Shown: positions 8,958 through 18,945 of the stretch, piece after piece | How the letters are laid out: each line of letters opens with the position of its first letter | How positions within the stretch are numbered: the first letter of the stretch is position 1 | NCBI RefSeq assembly: GCF_023721715.1 | Contig: NZ_JAMDLG010000001.1 | Span: forward strand, 685,889 to 749,888 | Reading direction: 5' to 3' | Length of the DNA stretch: 64,000 nucleotides | Source of the DNA: Parasegetibacter sp. NRK P23 | Lineage (GTDB): Bacteria; Bacteroidota; Bacteroidia; Chitinophagales; Chitinophagaceae | Made by a program: the position numbers and the translations under genes | Notes under the pieces: model-generated | The model's database searches: none | What the model was told of the DNA's origin: nothing | Seen by the model: the letters and a program-made list of their open reading frames with translations, nothing else

Positions 8958-11084
8958 TTACTGTTTCATAAAACGCTTCGTGGTCACCATTTGTGTTCCA
9001 TCGTATACTGTTATGGAATAGATGCCCGGCACCCATGTTTTACAATCGATGAATGAAGTTCCCGTGCTGATCTTTTTCTGCAACAGTATTCTTCCCTGCG
9101 TATCATGAATGCGGAGGTCCATTGTACTGTTTCCTGCAACCGGGATGGTAATTCTAAGCTGGTTGGAAACGGGATTGGGAGAAAGTTCCAGTTGTATACC
9201 CGGCAACCTGTTTACGCGCACGATGGTACTGTAGGTGCTACCGCCATCGGCATCCACCTGTTTGATGCGGTACCATAAGGTTGTTTCAGGAGCGGTGGCA
9301 TCGAACCAATCGTACCGTTGTTGGCCGTTGCTGTTTAGTGCGCCGGTTATACGTCCCACCGGTTGGAAGCCCCGGGCCTGCTGTGTACTTCTTTCCACTT
9401 CAAAGTAAGCATTGTCTTTTTCTGAGGCGGTGGTCCAGTTCAGTTGCACGCCGTTGTTCCTGGAATGCGCGGTAAAGCCGAGCCAGTTCACGGGCAGCGT
9501 TGAACTGGTTTCGTTAGAGAAGAAATGTATCCCGTTGCTGTAAGTGGAAAGGCCCACCACATCGTTCTTTCCATCGCCATCTATATCCTGGATCGCGATT
9601 TCGGATGCGTACTGGCTCATTCCTCCGGAAGGGTTCAACGCTTCGTAAGGATCGAAGCTCAGACTGCCGGGCGTAGAAGTATTTTTTATAACATACATGA
9701 TGTAGCCGCCATCATTCAGCGCGATGTCTATTTTCCCGTCGCCATCCAGGTCGCCCATAGCGGCGTCCTGCACGTTTCCAGTGTGGGTGGTAATGGTATA
9801 ATAAGTCGCGAAAGCGACCGTGCCCGATGTGGAGGTATTGCGGAGGATAAATAGTTTTCCAGAGCTGCCGAATGCCAGCACATCTGTTTTACCATCACCG
9901 TCCAGGTCGCCGATATCAAAACTGGAAACACCGGATTCTACCGCAAAACTCTGGGCAGCCGAGAAACTGAATACGCCAGGGCCGGAAGAAGTGTTTCTCA
10001 ATACGCGCACCACATCGCCACCCCAACCGCGGGTTACGATATCGTTTTTCCCATCGCCATCCATGTCGGATATTTCGATAAAGCCTTCTCCCAAACCTAG
10101 TCCGGGTTCTACCGCAGCGGCAAAACTGGGGGTACCGGGCGTGGAGGTATTCCGGAATATCATACCACCGCCACCGCTGGTGCTTACGAGGATATCGATT
10201 TTGCCATCGTTGTCCAGGTCACCGAGGCGCACCATTCTCGCCCATCTTCCGCTGGTACCATACACAACGGGTGCGTCAAAGTTGCTCGCGTTCAACGATC
10301 CCGGTGTTGATGTAATGTTCCTGAAAACGGATATACGATCAGTATTGGAAGGACGGTAAACACTGGAAACAATATCTATTTTACCATCGCCATCCACATC
10401 TCCGTAATCAATTTCACCTTCCCGCGCGGCATTGGTGCCGTAGGTGGTCAGCTCAGACAAATACCCCTGAACACCTCCCCCGCCAAATCCGGCTTCAAAA
10501 CTGGCGCCTTCCACGGTGCTTCCATTTAAGGTGCCGCGTGAAATGGTTCCGGGTGTGGATGTATTGTGCTGCACGTAAGTCCCCATTCTCCCGCAGATAA
10601 GATCGGGTTTAGCATCTCCATCCAGGTCGGCGAATTTCAGGTTCGCGAGGGAGTGAAGGTCAAGACCGGTGTAACTTCCGTTCTTTACCACATAACTCTG
10701 CGAAGATGTTACGCTCCCGAAGTTAGCACCCGCCAATGGTTCCGTTCCCGGAAAAGTATATACAAAACGTACAAGGCTTTGCGTTGAAAGTCCGGATGTA
10801 TACACACGCACCACCGGCCCGGCCCCCGCAGGTACCGTTACCGTCAGGGAAGTAGCTGTAGCTGCTGTGATTGTAGCTTTCACTCCGCCAAACCAAACCA
10901 CATTGTCTGAAATCGTTGTACTGAAATCCGCACCATCAATGGTTACCGAACTACCGATAGATGCTGCTGAAGGCGTAATGGCTGTAATGGATGGAACTGT
11001 CTGGGCAAAAAGTCCGCCCGGGGAAAGAGAAAATAAACCTGCAAAGCATGCACTTACAAGCGGCGTAAAAATCCGGTTCTTCAT
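8958..11084 (-). CDS. Secreted IPT/TIG and FG-GAP repeat protein with T9SS C-terminal tail
   Basis: A 708-residue exported protein. Signal peptide at residues 1-27; an IPT/TIG immunoglobulin-like domain follows (PSITAITPSAASIGSSVTI). A series of FG-GAP/VCBS repeats at about 125-520 carries calcium-binding phrases such as DLDGDGKIDI and DVDGDGKIDIV, the layout of a beta-propeller. A fibronectin-like module starts at about 530 (LPVNWLGFTAHSRNNGVQLN). The last 80 residues match a type A sorting tail (LELSPNPVSNQLRITIP), which directs export and surface anchoring by the type IX system. Probably an adhesin or surface-binding protein; the ligand is unknown. Confidence 0.88.
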   Translation of the reverse strand: MKNRIFTPLVSACFAGLFSLSPGGLFAQTVPSITAITPSAASIGSSVTIDGADFSTTISDNVVWFGGVKATITAATATSLTVTVPAGAGPVVRVYTSGLSTQSLVRFVYTFPGTEPLAGANFGSVTSSQSYVVKNGSYTGLDLHSLANLKFADLDGDAKPDLICGRMGTYVQHNTSTPGTISRGTLNGSTVEGASFEAGFGGGGVQGYLSELTTYGTNAAREGEIDYGDVDGDGKIDIVSSVYRPSNTDRISVFRNITSTPGSLNASNFDAPVVYGTSGRWARMVRLGDLDNDGKIDILVSTSGGGGMIFRNTSTPGTPSFAAAVEPGLGLGEGFIEISDMDGDGKNDIVTRGWGGDVVRVLRNTSSGPGVFSFSAAQSFAVESGVSSFDIGDLDGDGKTDVLAFGSSGKLFILRNTSTSGTVAFATYYTITTHTGNVQDAAMGDLDGDGKIDIALNDGGYIMYVIKNTSTPGSLSFDPYEALNPSGGMSQYASEIAIQDIDGDGKNDVVGLSTYSNGIHFFSNETSSTLPVNWLGFTAHSRNNGVQLNWTTASEKDNAYFEVERSTQQARGFQPVGRITGALNSNGQQRYDWFDATAPETTLWYRIKQVDADGGSTYSTIVRVNRLPGIQLELSPNPVSNQLRITIPVAGNSTMDLRIHDTQGRILLQKKISTGTSFIDCKTWVPGIYSITVYDGTQMVTTKRFMKQ

Positions 11085-11227
11085 ATTGAGGTATTAGGGG
11101 TTTATACTTAGGACATGGAAACACTTTTACCGGTTAAGGGAAATCCTTTACGCCAGTGCGGTGATCCACTGAACGAATTAACGGATAATCATTTACAAAA
11201 AGTATTTATTGCAATGGGATACAAAAT

Positions 11228-11268
11228 AAAAAAGCCCCGTTCCGGTGGAAGGGGGGCTTTTATTTTTG
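11228..11268. terminator. Bidirectional terminator hairpin
   Basis: AAAGCCCC (11231-11238) pairs with GGGGCTTT (11253-11260), with an inner TTCC/GGAA stem. The hairpin is T-rich on the downstream side in both directions. It lies about 110 bases after the stop of the TlpA-type gene and would end the minus-strand sus-like locus. Confidence 0.7.
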
Positions 11269-11375
11269 TCCGGGATTGCTTTATACGCGAAAAGCAGTTT
11301 AGTACTTCTTCTAATTTCTGGTGCAATGCCTGTCCGCGGAGGCTCTTGTTGATGATACCTTCTTTAACCCTGCTC

Positions 11376-13649
11376 CTATTTAAAGACTTCAGCAAGTTTT
11401 TTATCCATGGCTCCATCGTCCTCTCCGCCACCGCCATAGCGGCCAACGATCTTGCCTTGCGGATCGATTAGTATTTTGGTGGGAAGGCTGTGGATACCAT
11501 AGGCTTCGGATTTATCTTCGGAACGATCGAAACCGCCATCGGGTGTTCTTTTCAGCCCACGGAGCACATGCTTCCAAACGCCTATGCCATCTTTTTCAAC
11601 AGCTTTCTTCCAGGCTTCATGGTTGCTGTCGTCATCTGAAACACCAATGATTTCGAAACCTTTCTTTTTGTATTTGCTGTACAACTGGAGCAGGTGCGGA
11701 TTGCCTTTGCGACAAGGAACACACCAACTTGCCCAGAAATCGACCAGCACATATTTACCACGGAAATCCGTTAAGCTAAGAGGCTTACCCGTAATGTCCA
11801 TTCCGGAGAAGTTCGTAGCCATACTCCCGGGAGAACCGGAACGCATGTTGGCGATTTCCTTCGCGATCTCTTTTCCCTGTGGAGAGGCTTTCATTTGCGG
11901 TGTCATCTTCGAGAAGATCGCTTCGGCTTCCTCCACACGCATGCTGCTGGTGTAAAAACGCAGTTGCGATAGCGTGATATAAGAATCAGGGTGCGATTTG
12001 AAATAGGCCAGGTTGGCCTCACGAGTCTTCTGGTTGTAAGGCTGCATGCTGTCGCGTATATGCTCCAGCTTCAATTTCAGTTCTTCCAATGTTTCTTCTG
12101 AGGCGCCTGCTTTTTTAGCATCGATGTATGCCAAATTCCCGGCATTGTACCGTTCATTCAATGGCGCAACACCTGCTTTGTAAGGCGCTGTCAGTTTTTC
12201 AAAAGCTTCCATTTCAGCCTGCACCGTACCACCTTTCAGAGACAGTGACTTCACGTCTCCGGTATTGCCTTTTAATTCAGAAACACCTGGCTCTACAAAT
12301 ACAGATTTGTAGGCGCTGAAATCTACCCGCTGCTCGTTTTCACCTTTAAAATAGATGTAAGCCTGTGTGGGCTGCTGTACCTTTCCGATATAAGCGAAAG
12401 CGCCGGAGAACAACTTCACACTGTCTCTTACGATTTTGCCATCCGGGCCATCATACGAAATATGAAACCAGGTAGTTCCTTTTGTTCCGGTCACATTTCC
12501 TTTGATGATGAAAGTATTCTTCGCAAGCGCAGGCTCCCCCAGCAGTTCGTGCAATTTTTTATCGAGCGCTTCACCCCGAAGGTTTTTTCCCACAATGATG
12601 CCGTTCGCATCAATGAGTACATTGGACGGAATGGATCTGATATCATACAACCTTCCAGCCGCATTATCCCAGTATTTCAGGTCGGAAACATGGTTCCAGT
12701 AGAGTTGGTCGTCGTGAATAGCCTGCACCCATTTATCGTGCTTACCAGGCATATCGAAAGAAACACCGAGCACGGTAAAGTTTTTATCCTTGTACTGCTG
12801 GAAGGCGCTTACCACATGCGGGTTCTCAATGCGGCAGGGCACGCACCAACTGGCCCAGAAATCCACCAGCACGTATTTCCCGCGGAAATCCTTCAGCGAC
12901 ACCAGCTTCCCGGCGGTATCCGTTTGAGCGAAATCCAGTGCAGTCCGGCCAATACCCGTGAGTTTATCCGTTTTAATGCTGTGTTCAATTTTTTTCACCA
13001 CCAGGTTATTCTTTGCCGAAGGCTTCGCCAGTTGAAAGAGGGAATCCATTGTATTCAAGGGAACCATACTTCTTAACGACTGGTATACAGGATACACGAT
13101 CGCCGTGGAACCGGCATTATTCGCGAACCACTTCATATCCATTTCACGCTGTTCCTGGTTCAGCTGGCGGTAACGGGCCATTCCCCTGTTCATGAAAGCG
13201 GTATCTCCTTTAGACTGGGCATCCATCAGTTCCTGCTGCAGTTCATTCAGCCCCCGAACCCGCTCTCTTTTCTGAAACGCGTTGTAATAAGCGGCATCCT
13301 TTCCGCCGGATAGCACCGCATCTTTAAAGGACGCGCTGCTACTTTTGATCTGCACTGTTCCTTTTTCGAGGAAAAGCATCATCAGCTTTCCTTCTCCGGA
13401 GCCAGCACGTAATTTTCCGATACTAATCATATAAAAATCACCTTCCCCTTCAGGAATATGCATGGCGATGTTGAAACCTTTGGCATCGGGCTGAACGGAG
13501 TCGCGCAGGTTTCCGTTCATGCCATTGTAATAAACCCACTCGCCAGCAGGGATACCCGGCATGGTGGCTTTTACGAAAACATTGTTTTTCTGTGCTGTGG
13601 CCGCAAGGGTTATACAGGCGGAGACCACGAGGCTGAATACTTTTTTCAT
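11376..13649 (-). CDS. Double TlpA/thioredoxin-domain protein with DUF4369-like N-terminus
   Basis: A 757-residue exported protein with a signal peptide (residues 1-19). A DUF4369-like beta domain follows, then a TlpA/AhpC-TSA thioredoxin module with WASWCVPCR near residue 266. A second cycle follows: DUF4369-like domain, helical segment and thioredoxin module with WASWCVPCR near 645. Both CxxC sites are intact, which suggests a periplasmic thiol-disulfide reductase or resilience factor. Typical TlpA proteins in this position have one module (about 370 residues), so this looks like an internal duplication. It is the last gene of the sigma/FecR/SusC/SusD locus, 183 bases after SusD and behind a hairpin, so it may be transcribed separately. 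Confidence 0.9.
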   Translation of the reverse strand: MKKVFSLVVSACITLAATAQKNNVFVKATMPGIPAGEWVYYNGMNGNLRDSVQPDAKGFNIAMHIPEGEGDFYMISIGKLRAGSGEGKLMMLFLEKGTVQIKSSSASFKDAVLSGGKDAAYYNAFQKRERVRGLNELQQELMDAQSKGDTAFMNRGMARYRQLNQEQREMDMKWFANNAGSTAIVYPVYQSLRSMVPLNTMDSLFQLAKPSAKNNLVVKKIEHSIKTDKLTGIGRTALDFAQTDTAGKLVSLKDFRGKYVLVDFWASWCVPCRIENPHVVSAFQQYKDKNFTVLGVSFDMPGKHDKWVQAIHDDQLYWNHVSDLKYWDNAAGRLYDIRSIPSNVLIDANGIIVGKNLRGEALDKKLHELLGEPALAKNTFIIKGNVTGTKGTTWFHISYDGPDGKIVRDSVKLFSGAFAYIGKVQQPTQAYIYFKGENEQRVDFSAYKSVFVEPGVSELKGNTGDVKSLSLKGGTVQAEMEAFEKLTAPYKAGVAPLNERYNAGNLAYIDAKKAGASEETLEELKLKLEHIRDSMQPYNQKTREANLAYFKSHPDSYITLSQLRFYTSSMRVEEAEAIFSKMTPQMKASPQGKEIAKEIANMRSGSPGSMATNFSGMDITGKPLSLTDFRGKYVLVDFWASWCVPCRKGNPHLLQLYSKYKKKGFEIIGVSDDDSNHEAWKKAVEKDGIGVWKHVLRGLKRTPDGGFDRSEDKSEAYGIHSLPTKILIDPQGKIVGRYGGGGEDDGAMDKKLAEVFK

Positions 13650-13680
13650 TTGAGGTATTTTTGATTCACGCGATTGCTTC

Positions 13681-13735
13681 CTGCTTCGTTCCTCGCAGTT
13701 CGCAACGCAAGGGGGCCTGCTTCGTTTCTCGCAGG
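13681..13735. repeat. Two tandem copies of the CTGCTTCGTT-CTCGCAG repeat
   Basis: CTGCTTCGTTCCTCGCAG (13681-13698) recurs with one change at 13717-13734. Each copy is followed by ACGCAAGG or a variant, giving a 36-base period. The same 18 bases recur exactly at 22734-22751, and a variant is at 48281-48301. All copies are intergenic. Confidence 0.6.
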
Positions 13736-13795
13736 ACGCAAGGACCGGTTCATTTGCAAGAGTTTTTTATACGTCATCATCCCTTTTGCTCAAAT

Positions 13796-13824
13796 ACGGG
13801 GCCGTTTTTGCGGTACGGCCCCGT
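13796..13824 (-). terminator. Hairpin downstream of susD-like gene
   Basis: A perfect 10-bp stem (ACGGGGCCGT/ACGGCCCCGT, 9-base loop) lies 9 bases after the SusD stop on the minus strand. The following ATTTGAG is only weakly U-rich, so it may attenuate or stabilise rather than fully terminate before the TlpA gene. Confidence 0.55.
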
Positions 13825-13832
13825 ATTTAATT

Positions 13833-15257
13833 CTATTGTTTGGGGTAACCGGGGTTCTGGTCACCGATATTGGGGTTCAGTTGGAACTCTGTGGCGGGGA
13901 TGGGCAGAATACGGCGTTCCCTGGTAAGGATCGTAGGCCTAATCTCTAGCACTTTTTCGAAGGGGAGGCGGAGCAGGGCGAACCATTCGATACCATCTTC
14001 CGCGGTCATGTTCCGGGAAAACTCTAGGTAGATCTGGTACAGCACTTCATCTTTCGTAACGGCGTTGTCCACAGCGGAAAAATCCGTTACGCCAGCGTGT
14101 CCCATGATTTCTTTCAGGATATTCTTCGCTTCGGTTAAACTTCCATTGGAGCGGACGATCGCCTCGGCTTTAAGAAGATAAGCTTCAGTAAGGCGGAACA
14201 CATATACGTCTTCGTATTTAGGGCCGGTGAACTTGTTCATGTAGGAAGAATCCTTAATCATGGTGCTCACGCCTGCCGGCGTAGTGCGCAGCATCCAGGT
14301 ACCACGGGGATCATTCGCCAGCAGATCTTTGAACGCCTTGGTGGCAATGTACACACTGGATTGCACGAATTCATAGGTTGCTTTCTTTCCGACCTGGCTG
14401 GTATAAGGGGTGACTCCGAATATCACTTCCTTACTCGTAAGCCCTTTGGTTAAGAAAAGGTCCTTCAGGTTGGTCTCCAGCGCGTAAGCTGGATTACCGA
14501 TCAGCGTATTGGCGATAGAGATGAGTTCGGTATAGTCAGCCTGTTGCCCGCGGCTGATCAACACGCGCAGTTTGAGCGCCTGGGCCGCGGCTTTATTGGC
14601 GTAGTAAACCGGCCTGTTCACCGGGCCGTTCGCTATGGCATAGTCAATATCCTCCAGGATAAAATCATAGCTTTCTTTCACGGTACTGCGGGTAGCATTG
14701 GAGCCGTTGTTGAAGGTAAGCGGCTCTTTCCGCATCATCACACCATGTTTGCTGTCTAAGGTGTACCATTCTCCAAAATAGGAGAGCAGGAAGAAATGGG
14801 CATAAGCACGCAGGAAACGGGCTTCTGCGAGCATCTCCTTCTTGCGGTCTCCGCTAAACGCGGATTCAGGGAGCGCTTCCACTCCGGCGATGGTGCCATT
14901 AACGGCATTCAATACGCCATACGCATAACCCCAGTCGCCGGTTGAAGCAGGCGTGTACGTATGCGTTTGGAAGTTTACCGGCCCGAAGCCGTACTGCATC
15001 CATCCGGCAAGCATCGCGGGCGTTACTTCGTGGGTATTCGACCACCTTGTACTTTGCGCGGACAGTGTTGTGCCCGCATTGGCCAATCTGTAATAGCCGC
15101 CGTTCAGTGCGATCTCGGCGCTTTTCTGGTCCACCACTACAGTAGCGTCTACTACGGCCTGGGAAGGCAAAGCGTTGAGTTGCTTTTTGCAGGAACTGAG
15201 TGCACCCAGCGCAAACGCCCCAACCATTAAATAAGATATGATGTATGTTGATTTCAT
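13833..15257 (-). CDS. SusD/RagB family nutrient-binding lipoprotein
   Basis: A 474-residue surface lipoprotein. Signal and lipobox at residues 1-22 (GALSSC). The SusD-like helical TPR part (FLRAYAHFFLLSYFGEW near 150) is followed by a C-terminal SusD domain that ends in the usual FQLNPNIGDQNPGYP type of tail. It should cap the SusC barrel and bind the imported nutrient, which cannot be identified. It begins 17 bases after the susC stop and is co-transcribed with it. Confidence 0.95.
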   Translation of the reverse strand: MKSTYIISYLMVGAFALGALSSCKKQLNALPSQAVVDATVVVDQKSAEIALNGGYYRLANAGTTLSAQSTRWSNTHEVTPAMLAGWMQYGFGPVNFQTHTYTPASTGDWGYAYGVLNAVNGTIAGVEALPESAFSGDRKKEMLAEARFLRAYAHFFLLSYFGEWYTLDSKHGVMMRKEPLTFNNGSNATRSTVKESYDFILEDIDYAIANGPVNRPVYYANKAAAQALKLRVLISRGQQADYTELISIANTLIGNPAYALETNLKDLFLTKGLTSKEVIFGVTPYTSQVGKKATYEFVQSSVYIATKAFKDLLANDPRGTWMLRTTPAGVSTMIKDSSYMNKFTGPKYEDVYVFRLTEAYLLKAEAIVRSNGSLTEAKNILKEIMGHAGVTDFSAVDNAVTKDEVLYQIYLEFSRNMTAEDGIEWFALLRLPFEKVLEIRPTILTRERRILPIPATEFQLNPNIGDQNPGYPKQ

Positions 15258-15274
15258 TGCAGTTTGTTTTTTGA

Positions 15275-18200
15275 TTAAAGACCAATTCTTACACCGAGTG
15301 TCAGTTCCCTGGTGGTGGGGTACATGCTGAGGTCTCGTCCGCCGCCGATGATGCTTCTGGGATCATCACTTACTTCAGGATCTAAACCGGGATAATTGGT
15401 GATCTGGAAGAGGTTGGTGGCGGAGAGATAGAAATTCGCGCTCCGTAATCCAACTGCATCCGCTGCTTTACGGGGCAGGTCATAACCAAAGGTGAGGGAT
15501 TTGAGTTTGATGAAAGAACCGTCATAAACACTATAGTTACTCATGAATTCACTCAATCCGTACATGAGCCTTCCGCGCGTATCACTTGGGTTATCAGCGG
15601 TCCACCGGTCAAGGATACGAACACCTCTGTTGTAGGCGTTGTTCATGCTTCTGTCGCGCACATCGGCCTGGAACAGGATATCGTTGCCGTAGGTGAAATT
15701 GAACAGCGTGGTGAGGTTGAAGTTTTTGTAAGAGAAAGTATTCGTGATACCGCCATAGAACTTGGGGTTCATGTTGCCGATCACATCCTGTTTGTATTGG
15801 AGGTAACGAACGCTTCCCACCTGTGTGAGGAGGGATGTGTCAAACTTCATGTCTCCGGCGTTGAAATAGGGATTGAACAACCCGGCGAAGTACACTGCGT
15901 TCATATAGTCCTGCGCATCTTTAAGGGTAGGCGCGATGCCGATGGCCACCCTGCCGTAGATGAGTCCAAGTGGATCGCCTTCCCGCACGATGCTGGTGCC
16001 GAGGTTAAGCGCGTTCCTGTCGTTGGGATTAGAGAAGGGACCACCACGAATCTCAGATACTTTGGACCTGTTGCCGGAGATGTTGAAGGCCATGTTCCAG
16101 TTGAAATCCTTCGACTTCACGATATCGCCCCTGAGTTCCAGTTCCAGCCCGCTGTTGCGGATTTTCGCGATGTTCATGATCACACTTCCGTAGGCGTAGC
16201 TGGGTGGCGTGGTCATGTTGAGCAGCAAGCCGTCTGTATTCTTTTCATAGTAACCGAAAGTGCCGCGGAGCCTGTTGTTGAACAATACGAAATCCAGTCC
16301 GAGGTCCTTTTGCAATGTTCTTTCCCACTCAATACCGTCGTTACCCAGTTGTGTGGGGATGAAAGCGCTGGTTCCCGCATAAGCGTTGGGGGTGTACAAC
16401 GACCTGTACAGGTAGTTGCCAATACTTTGTGATCCGGTAAACCCTATACTGGCTCTTATTTTCAGGTCATTCACCCACTTCACATCTTTCATGAAGTTTT
16501 CCTGGGAAATCCGCCAGGCCACGGCGCCGGAAGGGAAATAAGCGGCCTGTTTACCGGGTGCGAATTTGGAAGAGATATCGTTACGGCCGGTGAAAGTGAA
16601 AAGGTATTTTTCTTTCAATGCATAGTTGGCGCGCACATAAAAGGAAAGCAGGGAGTATTCGCCGGAAGGACTGCTCCCCTGCACACGTGTGGGGATAGCC
16701 GCGGAATTCAGGTTGTTCAGGAAATCATCATTGGGATAACCACGACCTTCAGCCGAGAAAAATTCAGTGGTGTATTTCTCCCAGGAAGTACCACCCAACA
16801 GGTTCAGGCGATGGTCGTTGTTGAATTGTTTGTCCCAGGTAAGTGTATTCTCAAAGAAAGAGTTGGCTGTAGTGCTGTTCGATTGCGAACCTACGCCGCC
16901 GCTGGATGATGTTCCACCCTGGCTGTTGGGGTTGGCGATCTCCAGGTAGCTGGGAATATAGTTGCGCTGGCGGTAATTGCTGTAGTTGATGGAAACCGTT
17001 GACTTGAATTTGAGTTCTTTCAGGATATCGTACTCTGCGGAAAGCGATCCCAGTACCGTGATGTTTTTTCCCTGGTTGATGGCCGTGGCCATGGCGATCG
17101 GGTTCTGAATACCGAAATCGGAGCCTGCGCCAACCGGTGTGAGCGTGGCGAAGCGCTGGTCGAAATTGGTGAAGGAGCCGTCGTCGTTGTAGGGCTTGAA
17201 GATGGGTGGCGCCATCATCGCGCTATTGTAAATACCGTTGGTGATATCAGTAGTAGAGAAAGCATAATCCATATTGGTGATCACCCGGAGTTTGCTGGTA
17301 ATTTCGTTATCCAGGCTCACCTTTCCTGCGATCCTGCTGAAATCCGTGCCCAGCAATACCCCTTTCTGATTAGAATAAGCGAGGGAAGTATAATACCTCG
17401 ATCCCGCACCGCCACCTCTTACCGAGAGGTTCGCGTTCTGCGTGATGCCCGTGCGAAGAATCATGCCCAGCCAGTCGGTATCCACGGAGCCATCGCCCAG
17501 CAACGCGGGGTTGTTCACCAATGCACTGGCGACACCATTCACGGGACGGTTCAAACGCTGGTCCTCCTGCACCCTGTTGGTGGCGGCTTCCAGCATCAGC
17601 ATTTTGTATTGCTCCGCGTTCAGCACTTTTTCGCGGCGCGCCTTACTGAAGCCGGCGTAATAATTCATTTCGAGCACGGGCTTCTGGTTCAGCTTCCCTT
17701 TTTTGGTGGTGATGATCACCACGCCGTTCGCAGCTTTGGCCCCGTAGATGGCGGTAGCCGAAGCATCTTTCAGGATATCGATGGTCTCGATATCTTCCAG
17801 GTTCAACCCAGCAAGGTTATTGAGTCCACGCGAGAAAGACCCGGAGATGCTGGAGTTACGGGCATTTTCACCGCCAAAGTTTTCGATGGGGTTGGTCATA
17901 TCCGTTACACCTACATATTTATTTTCCACGAGTACGGGAACGCCGTCGATAATGTACAATGGATCGTTGGCCCCGATCAGTGAGGACCCGCCCCTGATGC
18001 GGATGCGGACGGCACCGCCCGGGGAACCGTCGGCTTTTGTCACCTGCAGACCAGGCGCCTTGCCAACGAGTGCGGCATCCAGCGTCATAAAAGGCACATC
18101 ACGGATTTCATCGGGGTTTACGGAAGCAACGGAACCGGTAAGGTCTTTTCTTTTTACGGAGCCGTAACCAATTACAACGGAGCTGGCCAGTTCAGTGGCC

Positions 18201-18883
18201 TCAATTTCCATCTGGAGGTTAATCTTCCCGATGGCCCTCACGCGCTGCTCAACTTTTTTGTAGCCTACGAAAGTGAATTCCAACATATCGTTCACCTCTA
18301 CATCCATGGAGAAATCACCATTTACATCGGTCACTTTCACTTCTTTTGTACGCTGGTTCCGAACGGAAACACCTTGCAGCGGCCTGCCTTCTTCACCTGA
18401 AATGTGACCCGCCACTACCACGTAGGGAGAGCGCTCTTCTCCTTCGGTGGGCACTACTTCCACTTTAGGCTGGAGTACGATGATTTTGTCGTCGATGGAA
18501 TAATAAGTGACGGGCTGATCCCTGAAGATGGCTTTCAGAAAATCATCCAGTTGCATGTCTTTCACATGAACGGAAACATTTTTTGTTCTGCGGAGCATGT
18601 CGCTGGTGTACACGAAATTGTACCCCGTTTGCTTCCGGATGTCGCGGAAGATTTTTTCGAGCGGGCTTTTTTCCCTGGAAAGCGTGATCGTTTGGGCATT
18701 TCCCGAAGCGCTCAGTTCCAGGCACGCGAACAAAATGAGGGCGGTGGTCAGTTTCATCGCGATAACAGTTGTTTTGCTGATGGTGCGATGGGATCTTACG
18801 AAGTTCAATCTCAAAATCAGCAGTGTTTGGTTGAGGAGGCGATATTTGCGGCGCAAAAAGCCCCCTTGCAAAGTCAATTTCAT
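15275..18883 (-). CDS. SusC/RagA TonB-dependent receptor with STN signalling domain
   Basis: About 1202 residues. Signal peptide after a long basic lead (MKLTTALILFACLELSASG). An STN (secretin/TonB N-terminal) domain follows, then a carboxypeptidase-like DUF4480 beta domain, a TonB-box region and plug (VVIGYGSVKRKDLTGSVASV) and a 22-strand barrel. The STN domain implies that it passes a signal to the FecR anti-sigma encoded just upstream. The frame is open to an ATG at 18973, but that extension is encoded by a perfect hairpin; the ATG at 18883 (MKLTLQGGF) is preferred. The pair exports no product: it imports an oligosaccharide, peptide or similar nutrient using TonB energy. Confidence 0.95.
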   Translation of the reverse strand: MKLTLQGGFLRRKYRLLNQTLLILRLNFVRSHRTISKTTVIAMKLTTALILFACLELSASGNAQTITLSREKSPLEKIFRDIRKQTGYNFVYTSDMLRRTKNVSVHVKDMQLDDFLKAIFRDQPVTYYSIDDKIIVLQPKVEVVPTEGEERSPYVVVAGHISGEEGRPLQGVSVRNQRTKEVKVTDVNGDFSMDVEVNDMLEFTFVGYKKVEQRVRAIGKINLQMEIEATELASSVVIGYGSVKRKDLTGSVASVNPDEIRDVPFMTLDAALVGKAPGLQVTKADGSPGGAVRIRIRGGSSLIGANDPLYIIDGVPVLVENKYVGVTDMTNPIENFGGENARNSSISGSFSRGLNNLAGLNLEDIETIDILKDASATAIYGAKAANGVVIITTKKGKLNQKPVLEMNYYAGFSKARREKVLNAEQYKMLMLEAATNRVQEDQRLNRPVNGVASALVNNPALLGDGSVDTDWLGMILRTGITQNANLSVRGGGAGSRYYTSLAYSNQKGVLLGTDFSRIAGKVSLDNEITSKLRVITNMDYAFSTTDITNGIYNSAMMAPPIFKPYNDDGSFTNFDQRFATLTPVGAGSDFGIQNPIAMATAINQGKNITVLGSLSAEYDILKELKFKSTVSINYSNYRQRNYIPSYLEIANPNSQGGTSSSGGVGSQSNSTTANSFFENTLTWDKQFNNDHRLNLLGGTSWEKYTTEFFSAEGRGYPNDDFLNNLNSAAIPTRVQGSSPSGEYSLLSFYVRANYALKEKYLFTFTGRNDISSKFAPGKQAAYFPSGAVAWRISQENFMKDVKWVNDLKIRASIGFTGSQSIGNYLYRSLYTPNAYAGTSAFIPTQLGNDGIEWERTLQKDLGLDFVLFNNRLRGTFGYYEKNTDGLLLNMTTPPSYAYGSVIMNIAKIRNSGLELELRGDIVKSKDFNWNMAFNISGNRSKVSEIRGGPFSNPNDRNALNLGTSIVREGDPLGLIYGRVAIGIAPTLKDAQDYMNAVYFAGLFNPYFNAGDMKFDTSLLTQVGSVRYLQYKQDVIGNMNPKFYGGITNTFSYKNFNLTTLFNFTYGNDILFQADVRDRSMNNAYNRGVRILDRWTADNPSDTRGRLMYGLSEFMSNYSVYDGSFIKLKSLTFGYDLPRKAADAVGLRSANFYLSATNLFQITNYPGLDPEVSDDPRSIIGGGRDLSMYPTTRELTLGVRIGL

Positions 18884-18945
18884 ACTTTTGCAGTGTTTGG
18901 GTTTTAGTTGATATGTATCGAACGCATCAAACCGGCTCAAACGCC

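Noticed and set aside
11115-11471. 118-codon plus-strand frame after the FG-GAP gene
   Set aside because: It passes through the bidirectional terminator and overlaps the end of the TlpA gene in antisense.
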